In this document: positions 1 through 11,520 of the stretch, one piece after another
Layout: each line of letters starts with the position of its first letter
How positions within the stretch are numbered: position 1 is the stretch's first letter
Assembly (NCBI RefSeq): GCF_037893015.1
Contig: NC_133666.1
Location: forward strand, 626,226,310-626,290,309
Direction of reading: 5' to 3'
Origin: Macrotis lagotis
Taxonomy: Eukaryota > Chordata > Mammalia > Peramelemorphia > Peramelidae
DNA: 64,000 nucleotides
The notes under the pieces: model-generated
Told to the model about the DNA's origin: nothing
Databases searched by the model: none
What the model saw: the letters and a program-made list of their open reading frames with translations, nothing else
Made by a program: the position numbers and the translations under genes

Positions 1-3
1 TAT

Positions 4-162
4 CTTTTTTTGTTTGTTTGTTTTTGGCAAGGCAATGGGGTTAAGTGGTTTGCCCAAGGCCACACAGCTAGGTAATTATTAAGTGTGTGAGGCCCGATTT
101 GAACTCAGGTACTCCTGACTCCAAGGGCCGGTGCTCTATCCACTGCACCACCTAGCTACCCC
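4..162 (-). mobile_element. WSINE1-like tRNA SINE
   Basis: Antisense copy: poly(T)-like tail, GCAAGGCAATGGGGTTAAGT, and the head CACCTAGCTACCCC at the right end. May be cut by the window edge at its tail. Confidence 0.88.
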
Positions 163-303
163 ATTTTATATTGTCTTGATTAAACTCATGTCAGTTGCAT
201 TCATCCAATGGCCAGATTACTATAACACTCTCAGGTCTGCTTAAAATTCTTCACACTTTGTTGTGAGGTTTTTGTCTTCCTGGATCTGGATAGTAAGACT
301 CTT

Positions 304-468
304 TTTTTTGTTTGTTTGTTTTTTAGGTTTTTGCAAGGCAAACAGGGTTAAGTGGCTTGCCCAAGGCCACACAGCTAGGTAATTATTAAGTGTCTGAGAC
401 AGGATTTGAACCCAGGTACTCCTGACTCCAGGGCTGGTGCTTTATCCACTATGCCACCTAGCCACCCC
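304..468 (-). mobile_element. WSINE1-like tRNA SINE
   Basis: Antisense copy with T-rich tail (TTTTTTTGTTTGTTTGTTTT) and a complete head ending TAGCCACCCC. Flanks carry AAGACTCTT at both sides, a likely target duplication. Confidence 0.9.
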
Positions 469-689
469 CATGTATACTAAGACTCTTGATGCATCCTGAG
501 ATCACATAGCTGCAAGCCTCATTACACTACCTCACCCTTACCAGGCTTAGCCCCTTCTTTATAGTTTTTAATTTGTGTACTCTGCCAATACAAATCCTAC
601 CTTCAAGGTCTGCAAGTCCCATTTCCCCTGAAAAACACCATCCTCACTAAGCCACTTCATACTATATCTATCAAGTGAACCTATATCAT

Positions 690-925
690 AGTGATTAAAG
701 CACTGGGCCTGTAGTCAGGAAAACTCATTTTCCTGAGTTGAAATCCATTCTCAGTCACTTACTATATGACTCTGGACAAGTTACTTAACCTAGTTTGCCT
801 CAACTTCTTCATCTATAAAATGAGCTGGAGAAAGAAATGGCAAACCACTCCATTATCTTTGCCAAGAAAACCCCAAATGAGATCACAAAGAGTCCAACTG
901 GACTGAAAAAAGGTTGAACTACCTT
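690..925 (+). mobile_element. MAR1-like tRNA SINE
   Basis: Contains the family hallmarks TCATCTATAAAATGAGCTGG, AATGGCAAACCACTCC and GCCAAGAAAACCCCAAATGA. The head is degenerate. Confidence 0.8.
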
Positions 926-1063
926 CTGCTCATTACTCTTTGTTCTCTGAGATCCAAAAGAACATATTTTCATGTGACAGATTGAAGACAGGAGGAAATG
1001 GGGGCTTTAGGGAAAGGGGTCTTTGATATTGGTTTCATTTGGGCTGAAAAATTCACCATTCTG

Positions 1064-2198
1064 GGGGCAGAGCCAAGATGGCAGCGTGAAGGCAGCATTT
1101 CCCAGGAACTCCTTCTCCCCAAAATTCAAAAAGCCATCAAATTACGACTCTAGCCAAAATTTAGAGGGGCGGAACCCACAGAAAGACTAAGTGATACATT
1201 TTCCCAGTCCAAGATAACTTACAAGTTCTGAGGGAAATATATGTTTCACCAGGACCAAGAGTTGGAAAAAGTCTGGGTCACAGCACAGCCCAGGAACAGC
1301 TTGGAAGGGCAATGAGAAAATTCTGCTACACCAGAATGAGTGTGGAGTGAGGGAACACTACCTGCAAAACTTGCAGAGAAAATGGGGAGAAACCAGCTTG
1401 CACCTCCAGAGCACAGCCCACAGATGTAAGGGGATCATGGGAGACTGAAGAAATTTCTCTGCTCTCCCTGGGGGGGGTAGGACTCTGTTGTTTGCCCACA
1501 CTCAGATCCAGATTGCAGTTTGGGCTTCCATACAAAGATAGTCAAGCAGGACTCCTTCTTACAGCTCCAGGGCAGAGAGGAGTGCTGAGGTCATCTACAT
1601 ATAAAAGGACAAGCCAGAGAGCACAAGGCCTTGGAAGAATAAAGGTTCCAGTGGGGTGTCCCCCCAAAAAACCCCAAAGCCTTGGAAGTGCTGTAAATTA
1701 GTTTTGGTCTGAGGAAATGAGTAAACAACAGAAAAAGAAGAACCTGACCATGGAGAATTACTTTAGCCCCATGGAAGATCAAAACACATACTCAGATGAT
1801 GACAAAAGTCAAAGCTTCTGTATCCAAAACCTTCAAGAGAAATAGAAAATGGGCTCAGACTATAGGTGAGCTCAAAAAAAGACTTTGAAAAGCAATTAAG
1901 GGAGATGAAGGAAAAATTGGGAGGAGAAATGAGAGCAATGCAGAAAAATCATGAAAACCAAATCAACGGATTGGTGAAAGATATACAAAAAAATACTGAA
2001 GAAAATAATATATTAAAAAAAGCTTAGGCCATTTGGAAAAAGCAAAACAAAAGGCAAATGAGGAGGAGAAGAATACCTTAAAAAAGCAAAATTGGCCCGC
2101 TGAAAAAAGGAGATTCAAAAGCTCTCTGAAGAAAATAACTCCTTCAAATGCAGAATAGAACTAAAGGAAGCTGATGACTTTGCAAGAAATCAGGAAGA
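1064..2198 (+). mobile_element. HAL1-like element, 5' part (outer copy, interrupted)
   Basis: A LINE1-derived element with ORF1 but no ORF2. It begins GGGGCAGAGCCAAGATGGC. The ORF1 start ATG is at 1717. The protein begins MSKQQKKKN, then runs into a coiled-coil region broken by frameshifts. It stops at 2198 where a second copy inserted; the rest resumes at 4954. The outer target duplication is imperfect: 1048-1063 against 6394-6409, 14 of 16 bases. Confidence 0.85.
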
Positions 2199-2831
2199 GA
2201 GGGGGTGAAGCCAAGATGGCAGCAGGAAGGCAGCATTTTCTGAGAAGTCCACCCCTCCAAAAAAATAAAGGATGGCTCTAGCCAAAATTTAGTGGGGCGG
2301 AACCCACAGAAAGACTGAGTGATACGTTTCCCAGTCCAAGATAACTTAGAACTTCCATGGGAAAGGTGTGCTTTACAAGGACCTAGGGTTGGAAAAAAAC
2401 TGCAGCGCAACAACCTGGCGCAGCCCAGCACAGCCGGCAACAGCTTGAAGGGGCGGTAAGAGAATTCTGCTGCACCTGGGTGAGTGTGGAGTAAGGAGCC
2501 TGGCCGCAAAGCCTGCAGTGAGAATCGGGAGAGAGCAGCCTGCACCCCCAGAGATGGTAAGGGAAGTCTGCAGAGATTTCTCTGCTCTCCCTGGAATAGA
2601 ACTCTGCTGTTTGCCTACACTCACACATTGCAGTTTGGGCTTCCTTACTAAGATAGTTGGATCCCTTCTTATAGCCCCAGGGCAGAGGGAAGTACTGGTC
2701 CATCTACATATCAAAGCACTTGCTAGAAAGCATAAGACCCTGGAGGAATAAAGGTCCCAGTGGGGTGTCCCTGAAGAAAACAACAACCCCAAAACCTTGG
2801 AAGTGCTATAAATTAGCCTTGGGCTGAGGAA

Positions 2832-3911
2832 ATGAGTAAACAACAGAAAAAGAAGAATCTGACCATAGAGTATTACTTTAGTCCCATGGAAGATCAAAAC
2901 ACATACTCAGATGATGACAAAATAGAAGCTTCCATATCCAAAACCTCCAAGAAAAATAGAAAATGGACTCAGACTATGGATGAGCTCAAAAAAGACTTTG
3001 AAAAGCTATTAAGGGAGGTGGAGGAAAAATTGGGAGGAGAAATGAGAGTGATGCAGAAAAATCATGAAAACCAAATCAAAAGCTTGGTGAAAGATATACA
3101 AAAACATACTGAAGAAAATAATATGTTAAAAACCAGTTTAGGCCTAATGGAAAAAGCAAAACAAAAGGTAAATGAAGAGAAGAATGCCTTAAAAAGCAGA
3201 ATTGGCCAGCTGGAAAAAGAGATAAAAAAAGCTCTCTGAAGAAAATAACTCCTTCAAATGCAAAATGAAACTAAAGGAAGCTGATGACTTTGCAAGAAAG
3301 CAGGAAGAAATAAAACTCTTCCAAAAAAGCCAAAAATCAGAAGAAAATGTGAAATATCTCATTGGAAATATCTCATTTTCAAGCGACCTTGAAAATAGAT
3401 CCAGAAGAAATAATTTAAAAATTATTGGACTATCTGAAAGCCATGACCAGGAGAAGAGCCTAGACTTCATTTTTCAAGAAATAATACAGCAAAATTGCAC
3501 TGACATGCTAGAAGCTGATGGTAAAATAGAAATCAAGAGAATTCACTGGTCACACCCTGAAAGGGATCCCAAAAGAAAAACTTCCAGGAATATTATAGCC
3601 AAATTCCAAAACTCCCAAATCACAGAGCTGCCAGAAACAGACAATTCAATTACTGAGGCTCCATCATCAGGACTGCACAGGATCTGGCAGCATCTACATT
3701 AAGGGCTCATAGGGATTGGAATATGATATTCTGGAAGGCAAAAGATCTTGATTTACAACTGAGAATTAACTACCCAGCAAAACTGAACATCCTCTTTCAG
3801 GGGAAAAGATGGATTTTCAATGAAACAGGGGACTTTCAAATTTTCTTTTCGAGATGACCAAAGCTGAACAAAAAGTTTGATCTCCAAGTACAGGACTCTG
3901 GTGAACCATAG
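2832..3911 (+). pseudogene. HAL1-like ORF1 (nucleic-acid-binding protein), frameshifted
   Basis: The first open part, 2832-3239, is Lys/Glu-rich and coiled-coil-like. After a one-base frame change the frame from 3265 continues with RSRRNNLKIIGLSES, the start of the L1 ORF1p RRM domain, then RIHWSHPERDPKRKT. A deletion near 3625 breaks the C-terminal domain. L1 ORF1p forms trimers and coats element RNA. The copy is no longer a single frame. Confidence 0.82.
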
Positions 3912-4615
3912 AGGGAGTGGAAGAGAGGGACTAACTATGAGGAACTTGATGATATTGAACTGTTTGTATTCCTGCATAGGAAGAAGATACTGATAACTCA
4001 TATGAACTTTCTCATTTATAAGAGCTGTTAGAAGTAGCATATATAGATAGGACATAGGAAGGAGCAGAATATAATGGTCTGATGTGGTAAAGGAATGGAG
4101 TCAATAGGCAATGAGGGAAAGTACTGGGAGGAAGGAAAAGGAGATGAAGAAGAAGCTGAGAGATTTCACACAAGAATCAAGAAAAAGCTTTTTCAATGGA
4201 GTGGTGGTGGGGGAAGGCAAAGGGGAATGAGTGAGCCTTCATTCTCATTGGAAATGGCTCAGGGAGGAAATGACATGCACACTTAATAGGGTGAGAAAAT
4301 CTGTGTTGTCCTGGAGAAGGATGGGAGGAAAGGGATGGGATGAGGGGGAATGGGGGAGGGAATGGGGGAATAGGTAATAGAAGAGAGGGAAGATTGAGGG
4401 AGAGGGTACTCAGATGCAACACACTTTTGGACAGGGCCAGGATGAAAGGAGAGAGAGAATAGAGTAAATGAGAGTGAGGAGGAATAGAGTGGAGGAGAAT
4501 ACAGCTAGTAATAGCAACTGAGGGAAAAATATTGAAGCAACTTCTCTGGTTGACTTATGATAAAGCAACTCACCCCAGAGACAGAGCCATTGAAATCTGA
4601 ACACAGAATAAAGTA

Positions 4616-4618
<3 letters not shown>

Positions 4619-4672
<54 letters not shown>

Positions 4673-4684
4673 TCTCTCTCTCTC
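4619..4684. repeat. (CT)n microsatellite inside the inner HAL1-like copy
   Basis: About 66 bp of CT with one CCC break. The outer copy has only a C/T-rich run at the matching place (about 6270-6292), so the expansion came after the copies diverged. Confidence 0.9.
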
Positions 4685-4953
4685 TTCTTGAGGTTTTGCA
4701 TCTTCTGGGGGGGGGTATTTTTACTCTTATGTTTACTCTTATAACATTCAATTTACATCCATGTATGGCATAGAAACAATGTAGAGACTGTCAGACAGCT
4801 TTCTGTCGGGGAGGGGAGGGGAGGGAAGGGGAGGGGGGGAAATTGTAGAATTCAGAGCCTTGCATAAAATGATGGATACATATTACTATTGTATATAATT
4901 GGAAAACAAATAAAATGTTAAAATGCTAAAAAAAAAAAAAGAAATCAGGAAGA

Positions 4954-6393
4954 AATAAAACTCTTCCAAAAAAAGCCAAAAATTAGAAGAAAATGTGAAA
5001 TATCTCTTTGGAAAAACAACCAACCTTGAAAAAACAGATCCAAAAGAAATAATTTAAAAATTATTGGGCTACCTGAAAGTCACAACCAGAAAAAGAGCCT
5101 AGATTTCATTTTTCAAGAAATGATACAGCAAAATTGCCCTGAGATCCTAGAAGCAGAGGATAAATTAGAAATTGAGGGAATTCATTGGTCACCTCCTGAA
5201 AGAGATCCCAAAAGAAAAACTTCCAGGAATATTAAAGCCAAATTCCCAAACTCCCAAATCAAAGAGAAAATCCTAAAAATTGCCAGAAACAAACAATTCA
5301 GCTTCATAGTCAGGATTACACAGGATCTGGCAGCATCTACATTAAGGGCTTGTAGGGATTGGAATATGATATTCCGGAAGGCAAAAGATCTTGTTTTACA
5401 AGCAAGAATCAACTACCCAGCAAAACTGAACATCCTCTTTCAAGGGAAAAGATGGATTTTCAATGAAACAGGGGACTTTCAAACTTTCTTGTTGAAACAA
5501 CCAGAGCTGAACAGCAAGTTTGATCTCCAAGTACAGGACCCTGATGAACCATAGAGGGGGTGGATGAGAAGAATTAACTATGAGCACCTTAATAATATTG
5601 AACTGTTTGTATTCCTGCATGTGAAGAAGATATTGATAACTCATATGAACTTTCTTGTTTATAAGAGCTGTTAGAAGGAGCCTATATAGACAGGGCCCAG
5701 GAAGGAGTGGAATATAATGGCATAATATAGTAAAAAGATGGGAGTCAATGGGTGATAAAGGAAAGTACTGGGAGGATGGGAAAGGAGATGAAGAAGAAGA
5801 AGCTAAGAAATTTCACATAAGAGTCAAGAGAAAGCTTTTTCAATGGAGTGGAAAGGGGGAAGGCAAGGGAGAATGAGTGGACCTTCATTCTCATCAGAAA
5901 TGGCTCAGAGAGGAAATAACATACACACTTAATAGGGTATAGAAATCTATCTTACCCTAGAGAAAAATGAGAAGAGAGGGATAGGATAAGGGGGAATGGG
6001 GGGAGGGAAGAGGAGAATAAATGATAAAAGGGAGGGAAGATTGAGGGAGAGGGTACTCAGATACAACACTTTTGGACAGGGTCAGGATGAAAGGAGAGAG
6101 AGAGAGCAGAATAAATGAGAGTGGGGAGGAATAGAGTAGAGGGAAATACAGCTAGTAATAGCAAATATGGGAAAAATATTGAAGTAACCTCTCTGGTGGA
6201 CTTATGATAAAGAAAGCAACTCACCCCAGAGACAGAGCCATTGGAATCTGAACACAGACTGAAGTACATTTTTTTCCCCTTTCTCTTACTATTCTTGAGG
6301 TTTCTCATGGGGGGGGGGAGAGGGGAGTTTGTGTTTTATAACAAAATTATTGTAATAATAGTAATAATAAATTAGAGTTCACTTGCAAAAAAC
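4954..6393 (+). mobile_element. HAL1-like element, 3' part (outer copy)
   Basis: Continuation of the outer copy after the inner insertion. Holds the second half of ORF1, intact from about 5120 to 5554, then a non-coding tail like that of the inner copy (about 70-80% alike by eye). The final part differs: instead of the L1-like terminus it ends in an AT-rich run with TAATAATAA. Confidence 0.83.
5120..5554 (+). pseudogene. HAL1-like ORF1 C-terminal part, open in outer copy
   Basis: 144-codon open stretch covering the later RRM and the C-terminal domain. It reads RIT QDLAAST, ending WIFNETGDFQTFLLKQPEL. Upstream codons from 4954 are in the same family but shifted. Only the N-terminal part of this copy is badly damaged. 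Confidence 0.75.
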
Positions 6394-6409
6394 AAAACTT
6401 ACCATTCTG

Positions 6410-8300
6410 ACTTAAGAAGGTAAGAAAGGCCGGACTTTAAATCAAAGGCTGCACAGTTTAGGTTTGATGAAAAAGCAGCAAAATAGTGAGTTTCAATAGA
6501 GGTAAGAAGAGGGTAGGAGAATTTGGGGAATCACTCTCTCCCCAGAGTAGGCTGCCTTCCAAAGGAAGGCAAGTCACCATAAGTAGTAAAGAAGGGTAAT
6601 AAGAGTAGGAGATATCACTCCCCCAGAGCAGACTACCCTCCAAAGGTGGAGGAGTAGCTCAGCTGAAGGGGGAGCTGAATTTTTAAGGAGGATCTAGGGG
6701 AGAGGCAAGATATATTGATGAGGGGCAATAACTCAAAAAGCAGAGAAGAGGTAATGAGAGGTATGTAGATAGGGATGGTAGGTCTAAGACTTAACCCTTT
6801 CAGGCTAAGGCAGGAATTTGTTGCTTTGTTGACAGTGACTTGTCTTTTGCCAGGGAGAGGCAAGGTACTTAACTAAAAGTTCATTGACCTCTCTCATAGC
6901 AAGTTATGATGGGTGGGAGTGGGGGAGGGGGAAGATACATGGCACAGATTGATAACCATAAAATATATTTCTGTCCAATATTTTCACTTCAATACTTGAA
7001 GACAGCTATAACAACCCTCCTAATTCTTCCCTCTAGGACAAACATTCACAATTCTTTCAATCAATCCTGTTTTAACAATCCTGGAAAGACTCAAATTGAT
7101 TGCCTTCTGAGGATTCTAAAGATACTAAAGACTTTGGATGTTATTTCTTTCCAATTTGGGAAGAGAACGTGTACAGTGATTGGAATGGTAGGGAAGAGTT
7201 GTCTTTTTCAATTGTTGTTGTTTTATTTGTAGAGAGGAAAAAAGGAAGGACGTGGTGGGACTTTCACCATATAGATTAACAGTTCAGCCTTAGTGTAGTG
7301 GTGATATTAGATGCTCCCCTTCTGAAACCTTTGCCTCTAGGGAAATGGAAGAAATTAAGGACAAAGGGAAAAGAAACAATATAGAAGACTCTGTTTTTTT
7401 TTTTATTATATTGTTCACTCAGATAATTGAAATCCTGAGGGAAAAAATACATAAGGGAGAACTAGTTGGCCTTCTTCCTAATCCCAACCCTGCTAGGTGC
7501 TCTTTTCTCCTTTTATGCTATTAGAATGCACTGGTTGATAAATCTTATTTTTCATAAATATTTGTGGTTGACCCTGTCCTTCCCAATTTCTTGTTGTTCA
7601 AGGAGAGGGAGTGACCTCACCAAGTGCAAAGATAGGATCCTATCCCCCAGTCCATTGTCAGGCTGAAATGCCAATCCCTTCTCTATCTTTCTCATTTGCC
7701 CTCCTGTCATCGTCCTTCATAAAATGTGGTGCATCAGACAGAATATAACTTTCCAGCTGTGGCCTTGTTTCTTATGAGTCTTCTCTCACAAAACTGTGAA
7801 TTCTCTGACAACAAAGGGACCCATATGCAGAACAATATTTAAAAAAGACTTGGTGATTGATTCACATTAACCCAAAACTATGAAAATAAAAGTAAGGGCA
7901 TCCAATGTGAGGGAGGAACCCAGAGAGGCCAATCTATATATTTTCAGTTTTAGTCTTTTGGTTTTTAAACTAAGACAATATTATCAACATTGTACCTTTT
8001 TTCCCTCTTAACAAGTAAATGGAAGAAACAAATATTTGATATTCTTTGACTGGTATATGGTTTTGCTGATCTGCAGCAAAGCAGAACCCAGTGAGTCCTA
8101 TTCCTCTAAAACATGGTGGAACTTTATTTTTTTCGCTTTTTTTGGCAACATGGTTAATATGGAAATATGTTTTGACTGATTTTTGACTGATAATTGCCTT
8201 CTCAGTGGGTTAGAGGACAAGAAGGAGAGAGAGAATGTGGAACTCAAAAGTTTTTTAAAATTAATGTTAAAAATTTGGTTCAGCAATTACCACTGCTAGA
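6410..8300. other. Intergenic stretch, no gene seen
   Basis: Short open frames only, none with a recognisable domain. Includes a polypurine-rich start (6480-6800) and faint old-repeat traces near 7700-7860. Confidence 0.6.
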
Positions 8301-8465
8301 ATAAACCTACTCCATGTCAGGCATTTTACAAATGTTCTCATTTGATCTTTACAACAGCCCTGCAAGATAGGTGCTATTTTATCTACATTTTACACTTGAG
8401 AAAATTGAAACAAAAGTTAAGTGACTTGCTGGGGGTTGGGGTGGAATGTGACATAGCTAGTAAGT
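8300..8465 (+). repeat. MIR/CORE-type SINE fragment
   Basis: Shows CATTTTACAAATGTTCTCAT, then TTTACACTTGAGAAAATTGA, a layout found in many diverged copies in this window (also 17270-17440, 33930-34050, 34600-34700). Confidence 0.5.
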
Positions 8466-8469
8466 GTCT

Positions 8470-8940
8470 GAGGCTCAATGGTGCAGTGGAGAGAGCACTG
8501 GACTTGGAGCCAGACAACCAGGAGTTCAGATCCAGGTTCAGACTCTTAACTCTTTTTTTTTTAGGTTTTTGCAAGGCTTGCCCAAGGCCACACAGCTAGG
8601 GAATTACTAAATATCTGGGGCTGGATTTGAACTCAGGTACTCCTGACTCCAGGGCTGGTGCTCTATCCATTGCAGCATCTAGCCGCCCCTCAGACACTTA
8701 ACTCTTACTAGCTATGTGACCTTAGACAAGTCTCTTAACCCTGATTGTCTCACATCCAGGACCATCTCCATTTGTCCTGATCCATAACTGGTCACTGGAC
8801 CCAGTGACTGGACTGGTCACTGGACCCTGAGGAGAAAGCACCCCCTCCACTCAAATCCAGTTCATGTGCTTGTCATGGCTTTATCTTCCTGATGCCATAG
8901 TCTTCTTCAAGAACAAAGGACAAACATCATCATCTCGACT
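8470..8940 (+). mobile_element. MAR1-like SINE with nested WSINE1-like insertion
   Basis: Head GGTGCAGTGGAGAGAGCACT at 8480-8499; body continues after the insertion with ACTAGCTATGTGACCTTAGA; tail AAGAACAAAGGACAAACATC at 8913-8932. Interrupted at 8555-8689. The tail resembles the 3' end of the RTE-type LINE at 10880. Confidence 0.82.
8555..8689 (-). mobile_element. WSINE1-like SINE nested in MAR1-like SINE
   Basis: Antisense. 17-bp target duplication TCAGACTCTTAACTCTT (8538-8554) and its one-mismatch copy (8690-8706). Lacks about 15 bp inside (AATGGGGTTAAGTGG of other copies). Shows that WSINE1-like elements are younger than this MAR1-like copy. Confidence 0.9.
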
Positions 8941-8959
8941 AGATCCACAGATCCCAAAG

Positions 8960-9650
8960 AGATCATAAAAAAGGGGAAAGTACCTACATGTACAAAATTA
9001 TTTATAGCCTCTCTTTTTGTGGTGGCAAAGAATTGGAGGTTGAGGGTCTGCCCATCAATTGGGAAATGGCTAAACAAATTGTGATATATGAATATGATGG
9101 AATATTATTTTTCTATGAGAAATTATGAGTAGGTGGATTTTAGGGAAATCTGGAGGAACTTATAAGAACTAATATGAATGAGGTGAGCACAGTCAGGAGA
9201 GCATTGTATACAATAAGAGCAACATTGTGGGATGATCAGCTATGATAGACTTAGCTCTTCTCAGCAACACAAGGATGCAAGACATTTCCAAAAGACTTGG
9301 GATAGAAAATGCCATTCTCAACCACAGAAAGAACTATGGATTCTAAATGCAATGGAAGCATACTATTTTCTTTTTTCTTTTTTTTTTCGTTCTTGTGGTT
9401 TTCCCATTTGTTCTGATTTTTCTTTCTCAACATGACTACTATGTAAATATGTTTAACATGATGGTACATATATAACCTTATACTATCTCTTGCTGTCTTG
9501 GGGAGGTGAGGAGGGAAGGGAAAAAAAGGGAGAAAAATTTGGAACTTATAATTTTACAAAAATGAACATTGAAAACTATCTTTACATGCTATTAGGAAAA
9601 ATACTATTACTATAGAATGAATGTTAAAAATTAATAATATATTAATTTTT
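8960..9650 (+). mobile_element. L1 3' end (ORF2 end plus 3' UTR)
   Basis: Forward reading gives the ORF2 C-terminal pattern AKNWR-type then a WLNK-like stretch (GGCAAAGAATTGGAGGTTGA, then AATTGGGAAATGGCTAAACA), followed by a 3' UTR with a G/A-rich block and A-rich end. 5'-truncated, decayed. Confidence 0.75.
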
Positions 9651-10870
9651 TTAATCATGAAACACTGTAAGAAGGCCTTTCTCTAATCCTTGGATCCTTT
9701 GCCCTAGATGAGATTCAGCAGCAGCCAAGGGCTAACAACAAAGGCTTACACAAATGGATTGTTCCCTGGTGAGGACCAAAGCTGCTTGAGGGGTGGGGCC
9801 AGAGAACAACAGTATTTCCTGGTTGGTGATATAGGTGGCTTAATTTCTAAATATCCACTTTCCCTGGGACAATGAAATTGGCACCAGGGCTGCAATAGTG
9901 AGCACTAGGTATATACCTGAGATTTATTTTTTTATAGGGTGGGTAACAAAGGGTGGTATTTTTCCCAGAACATTGAGATTATGACTATGTATTTCATTAC
10001 ATTCTTACTTGATAGCACCACCACCAGCACTCCCCTTCTGATGCCTCATTGAGATGGCCATAGTTTCTTGAAGGCCACACCTGTGGGGCTCAAGTTCTGA
10101 CAACTCCAGTCAAGTTAGTAAGCCTTCCAGGATGAGGCAGGAAGACTGACCCTAACCATTTTTAGAGAGTTTCATAATTGACTCTCTGATATGATGGTTT
10201 GGAGTTTTTGATTTGGATTAGACCAATTCCAAAAGAATATCTACTGAAGTGTGAATAGCATAGATTTCTGAAATACTGATGCTGGAGTAAGCATCAGTTT
10301 ATGCTTTTCTTTGAGCGTGTGTGTGTGCACATGAACTAGATTCCATCTAGAAAACTTCTCCCAAAATCCATGTTTGATTCATGCCCCCCTTTCTGTGGGG
10401 AATATTAGAGTATTTGGCTTGTTTTGTCCATTCCTTGGGTTTTTGCTGAGAATATCAAATTTTGATTTGTCTTGGTCTCCATAAACAAAGTAAAAATCTG
10501 TCACTTTCTGTGTAAATTCACAGGTTAGGAAACTATTACATATAGGGCAGATCTTATTTGACCCAATAGAAAAACAGAGGACCCACACTTAGTCACAAAA
10601 GCAATCAAGACACTCCTCTTCCTTGCCTTCTTCCTTCCTTCCAGTACTGCTCTGGGACTGAGATAAGAGGAAAGTGTTTAGGATTGCTAGAATACTATAG
10701 GGTTTATTCCTACAATTAACTCCATCTCCCTAGGGTCTATGTAGATCTCTGGATTAGATTATATAGATTACTACTGATTACTAAGGACTACATAGATTAC
10801 TACTACTGAAGCTGCACCTGGAAGGGAAAAGCACCCAGACCTAAGAGAGTCAACTTCTCTCTCCTGGATG
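9650..10870. other. Intergenic stretch, no gene or clear repeat
   Basis: Mixed composition; nothing recognised on either strand. Confidence 0.6.
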
Positions 10871-11520
10871 TGCTAGTGGTTGTTGTCCTTTGTGCTAGAA
10901 GAGGACCAGAATGGCATCACTATATTGAGGTCAAGGTACAGTGAGATGGGATCAGAAGACTCTACCACAGGGTAAGCACAAATAATCCATATGAGCAGTT
11001 GGAAGGGAGATGTCTCCAACTTGGTGCATCTCACATTTCTTTTGAGTTACTGAAATTCTGCTTTGCTAATAGAGAATAATACCATCTTTGATGCAGACAT
11101 GTCATGCTGGGAGGTCCTATGCCTGTGTCTACCATGTCTCAATTGATTCCTAAATTCAGAGACCTTGAGAATGTTTTTGTATCACTTTTTCTGACCTCCC
11201 TGTGAGCACTTGCCTTAGGTGAGTGCTATATAAAACAGTCTTTTTTGGCAAGCATATGTTTGGCATTCCAGCAACATGATCAGCTCTTTGCACATGCACT
11301 CTCTGATGTAGAGTTTGGATGTTTGGCACTTCAGTTTTGGAAAAGACCACGATGTCTTGGATCTTATCTTGCCAGAGGATCTTCAGAATCTTTAAATGAA
11401 AGTGATTCAGTTTTCTGGCACGGTGCTCGTATACTGTTCGAGTTTCAATGAAGTCAGTACAACAGCTCCATAGATCTTCAAAATGATAAAATGGTCTTTT
11501 GACTCATACATAGTTTGGAT
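10870..11520 (-). mobile_element. RTE/BovB-type LINE fragment (reverse transcriptase ORF end and 3' end)
   Basis: On the minus strand 11385-11460 reads ETRTVYEHRARKLNHFHL, the conserved pattern just after the RT domain in RTE-clade LINEs, then KILKILW. Further along it reads RADHVAGMPNICLPK (about 11230-11290), the GHV-R-MP region. Several frameshifts and stops: a fossil. The 3' end near 10880 has a related copy at 25845-26020. Confidence 0.75.

Larger units (their letters stand above)
2199..4938 (+). mobile_element. HAL1-like element, near full-length inner copy
   Basis: Complete 2.7-kb insertion into the outer copy. Flanked by a perfect 15-bp target duplication AAGAAATCAGGAAGA (2184-2198 and 4939-4953) and ending in a poly(A) run at about 4928-4940. 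It has a 5' leader, ORF1 from 2832 to about 3911, then about 1 kb of non-coding 3' sequence with a CT tract. No reverse transcriptase or endonuclease frame is present. Its last 180 bp resemble the 3' ends of the L1 copies at 13985-14160 and 31311-31456, so L1 enzymes probably moved it. Confidence 0.88.

Noticed and set aside
4410..4751. Arg-Glu-rich 113-codon minus-strand frame
   Set aside because: Translation of the CT tract in the HAL1-like 3' region.
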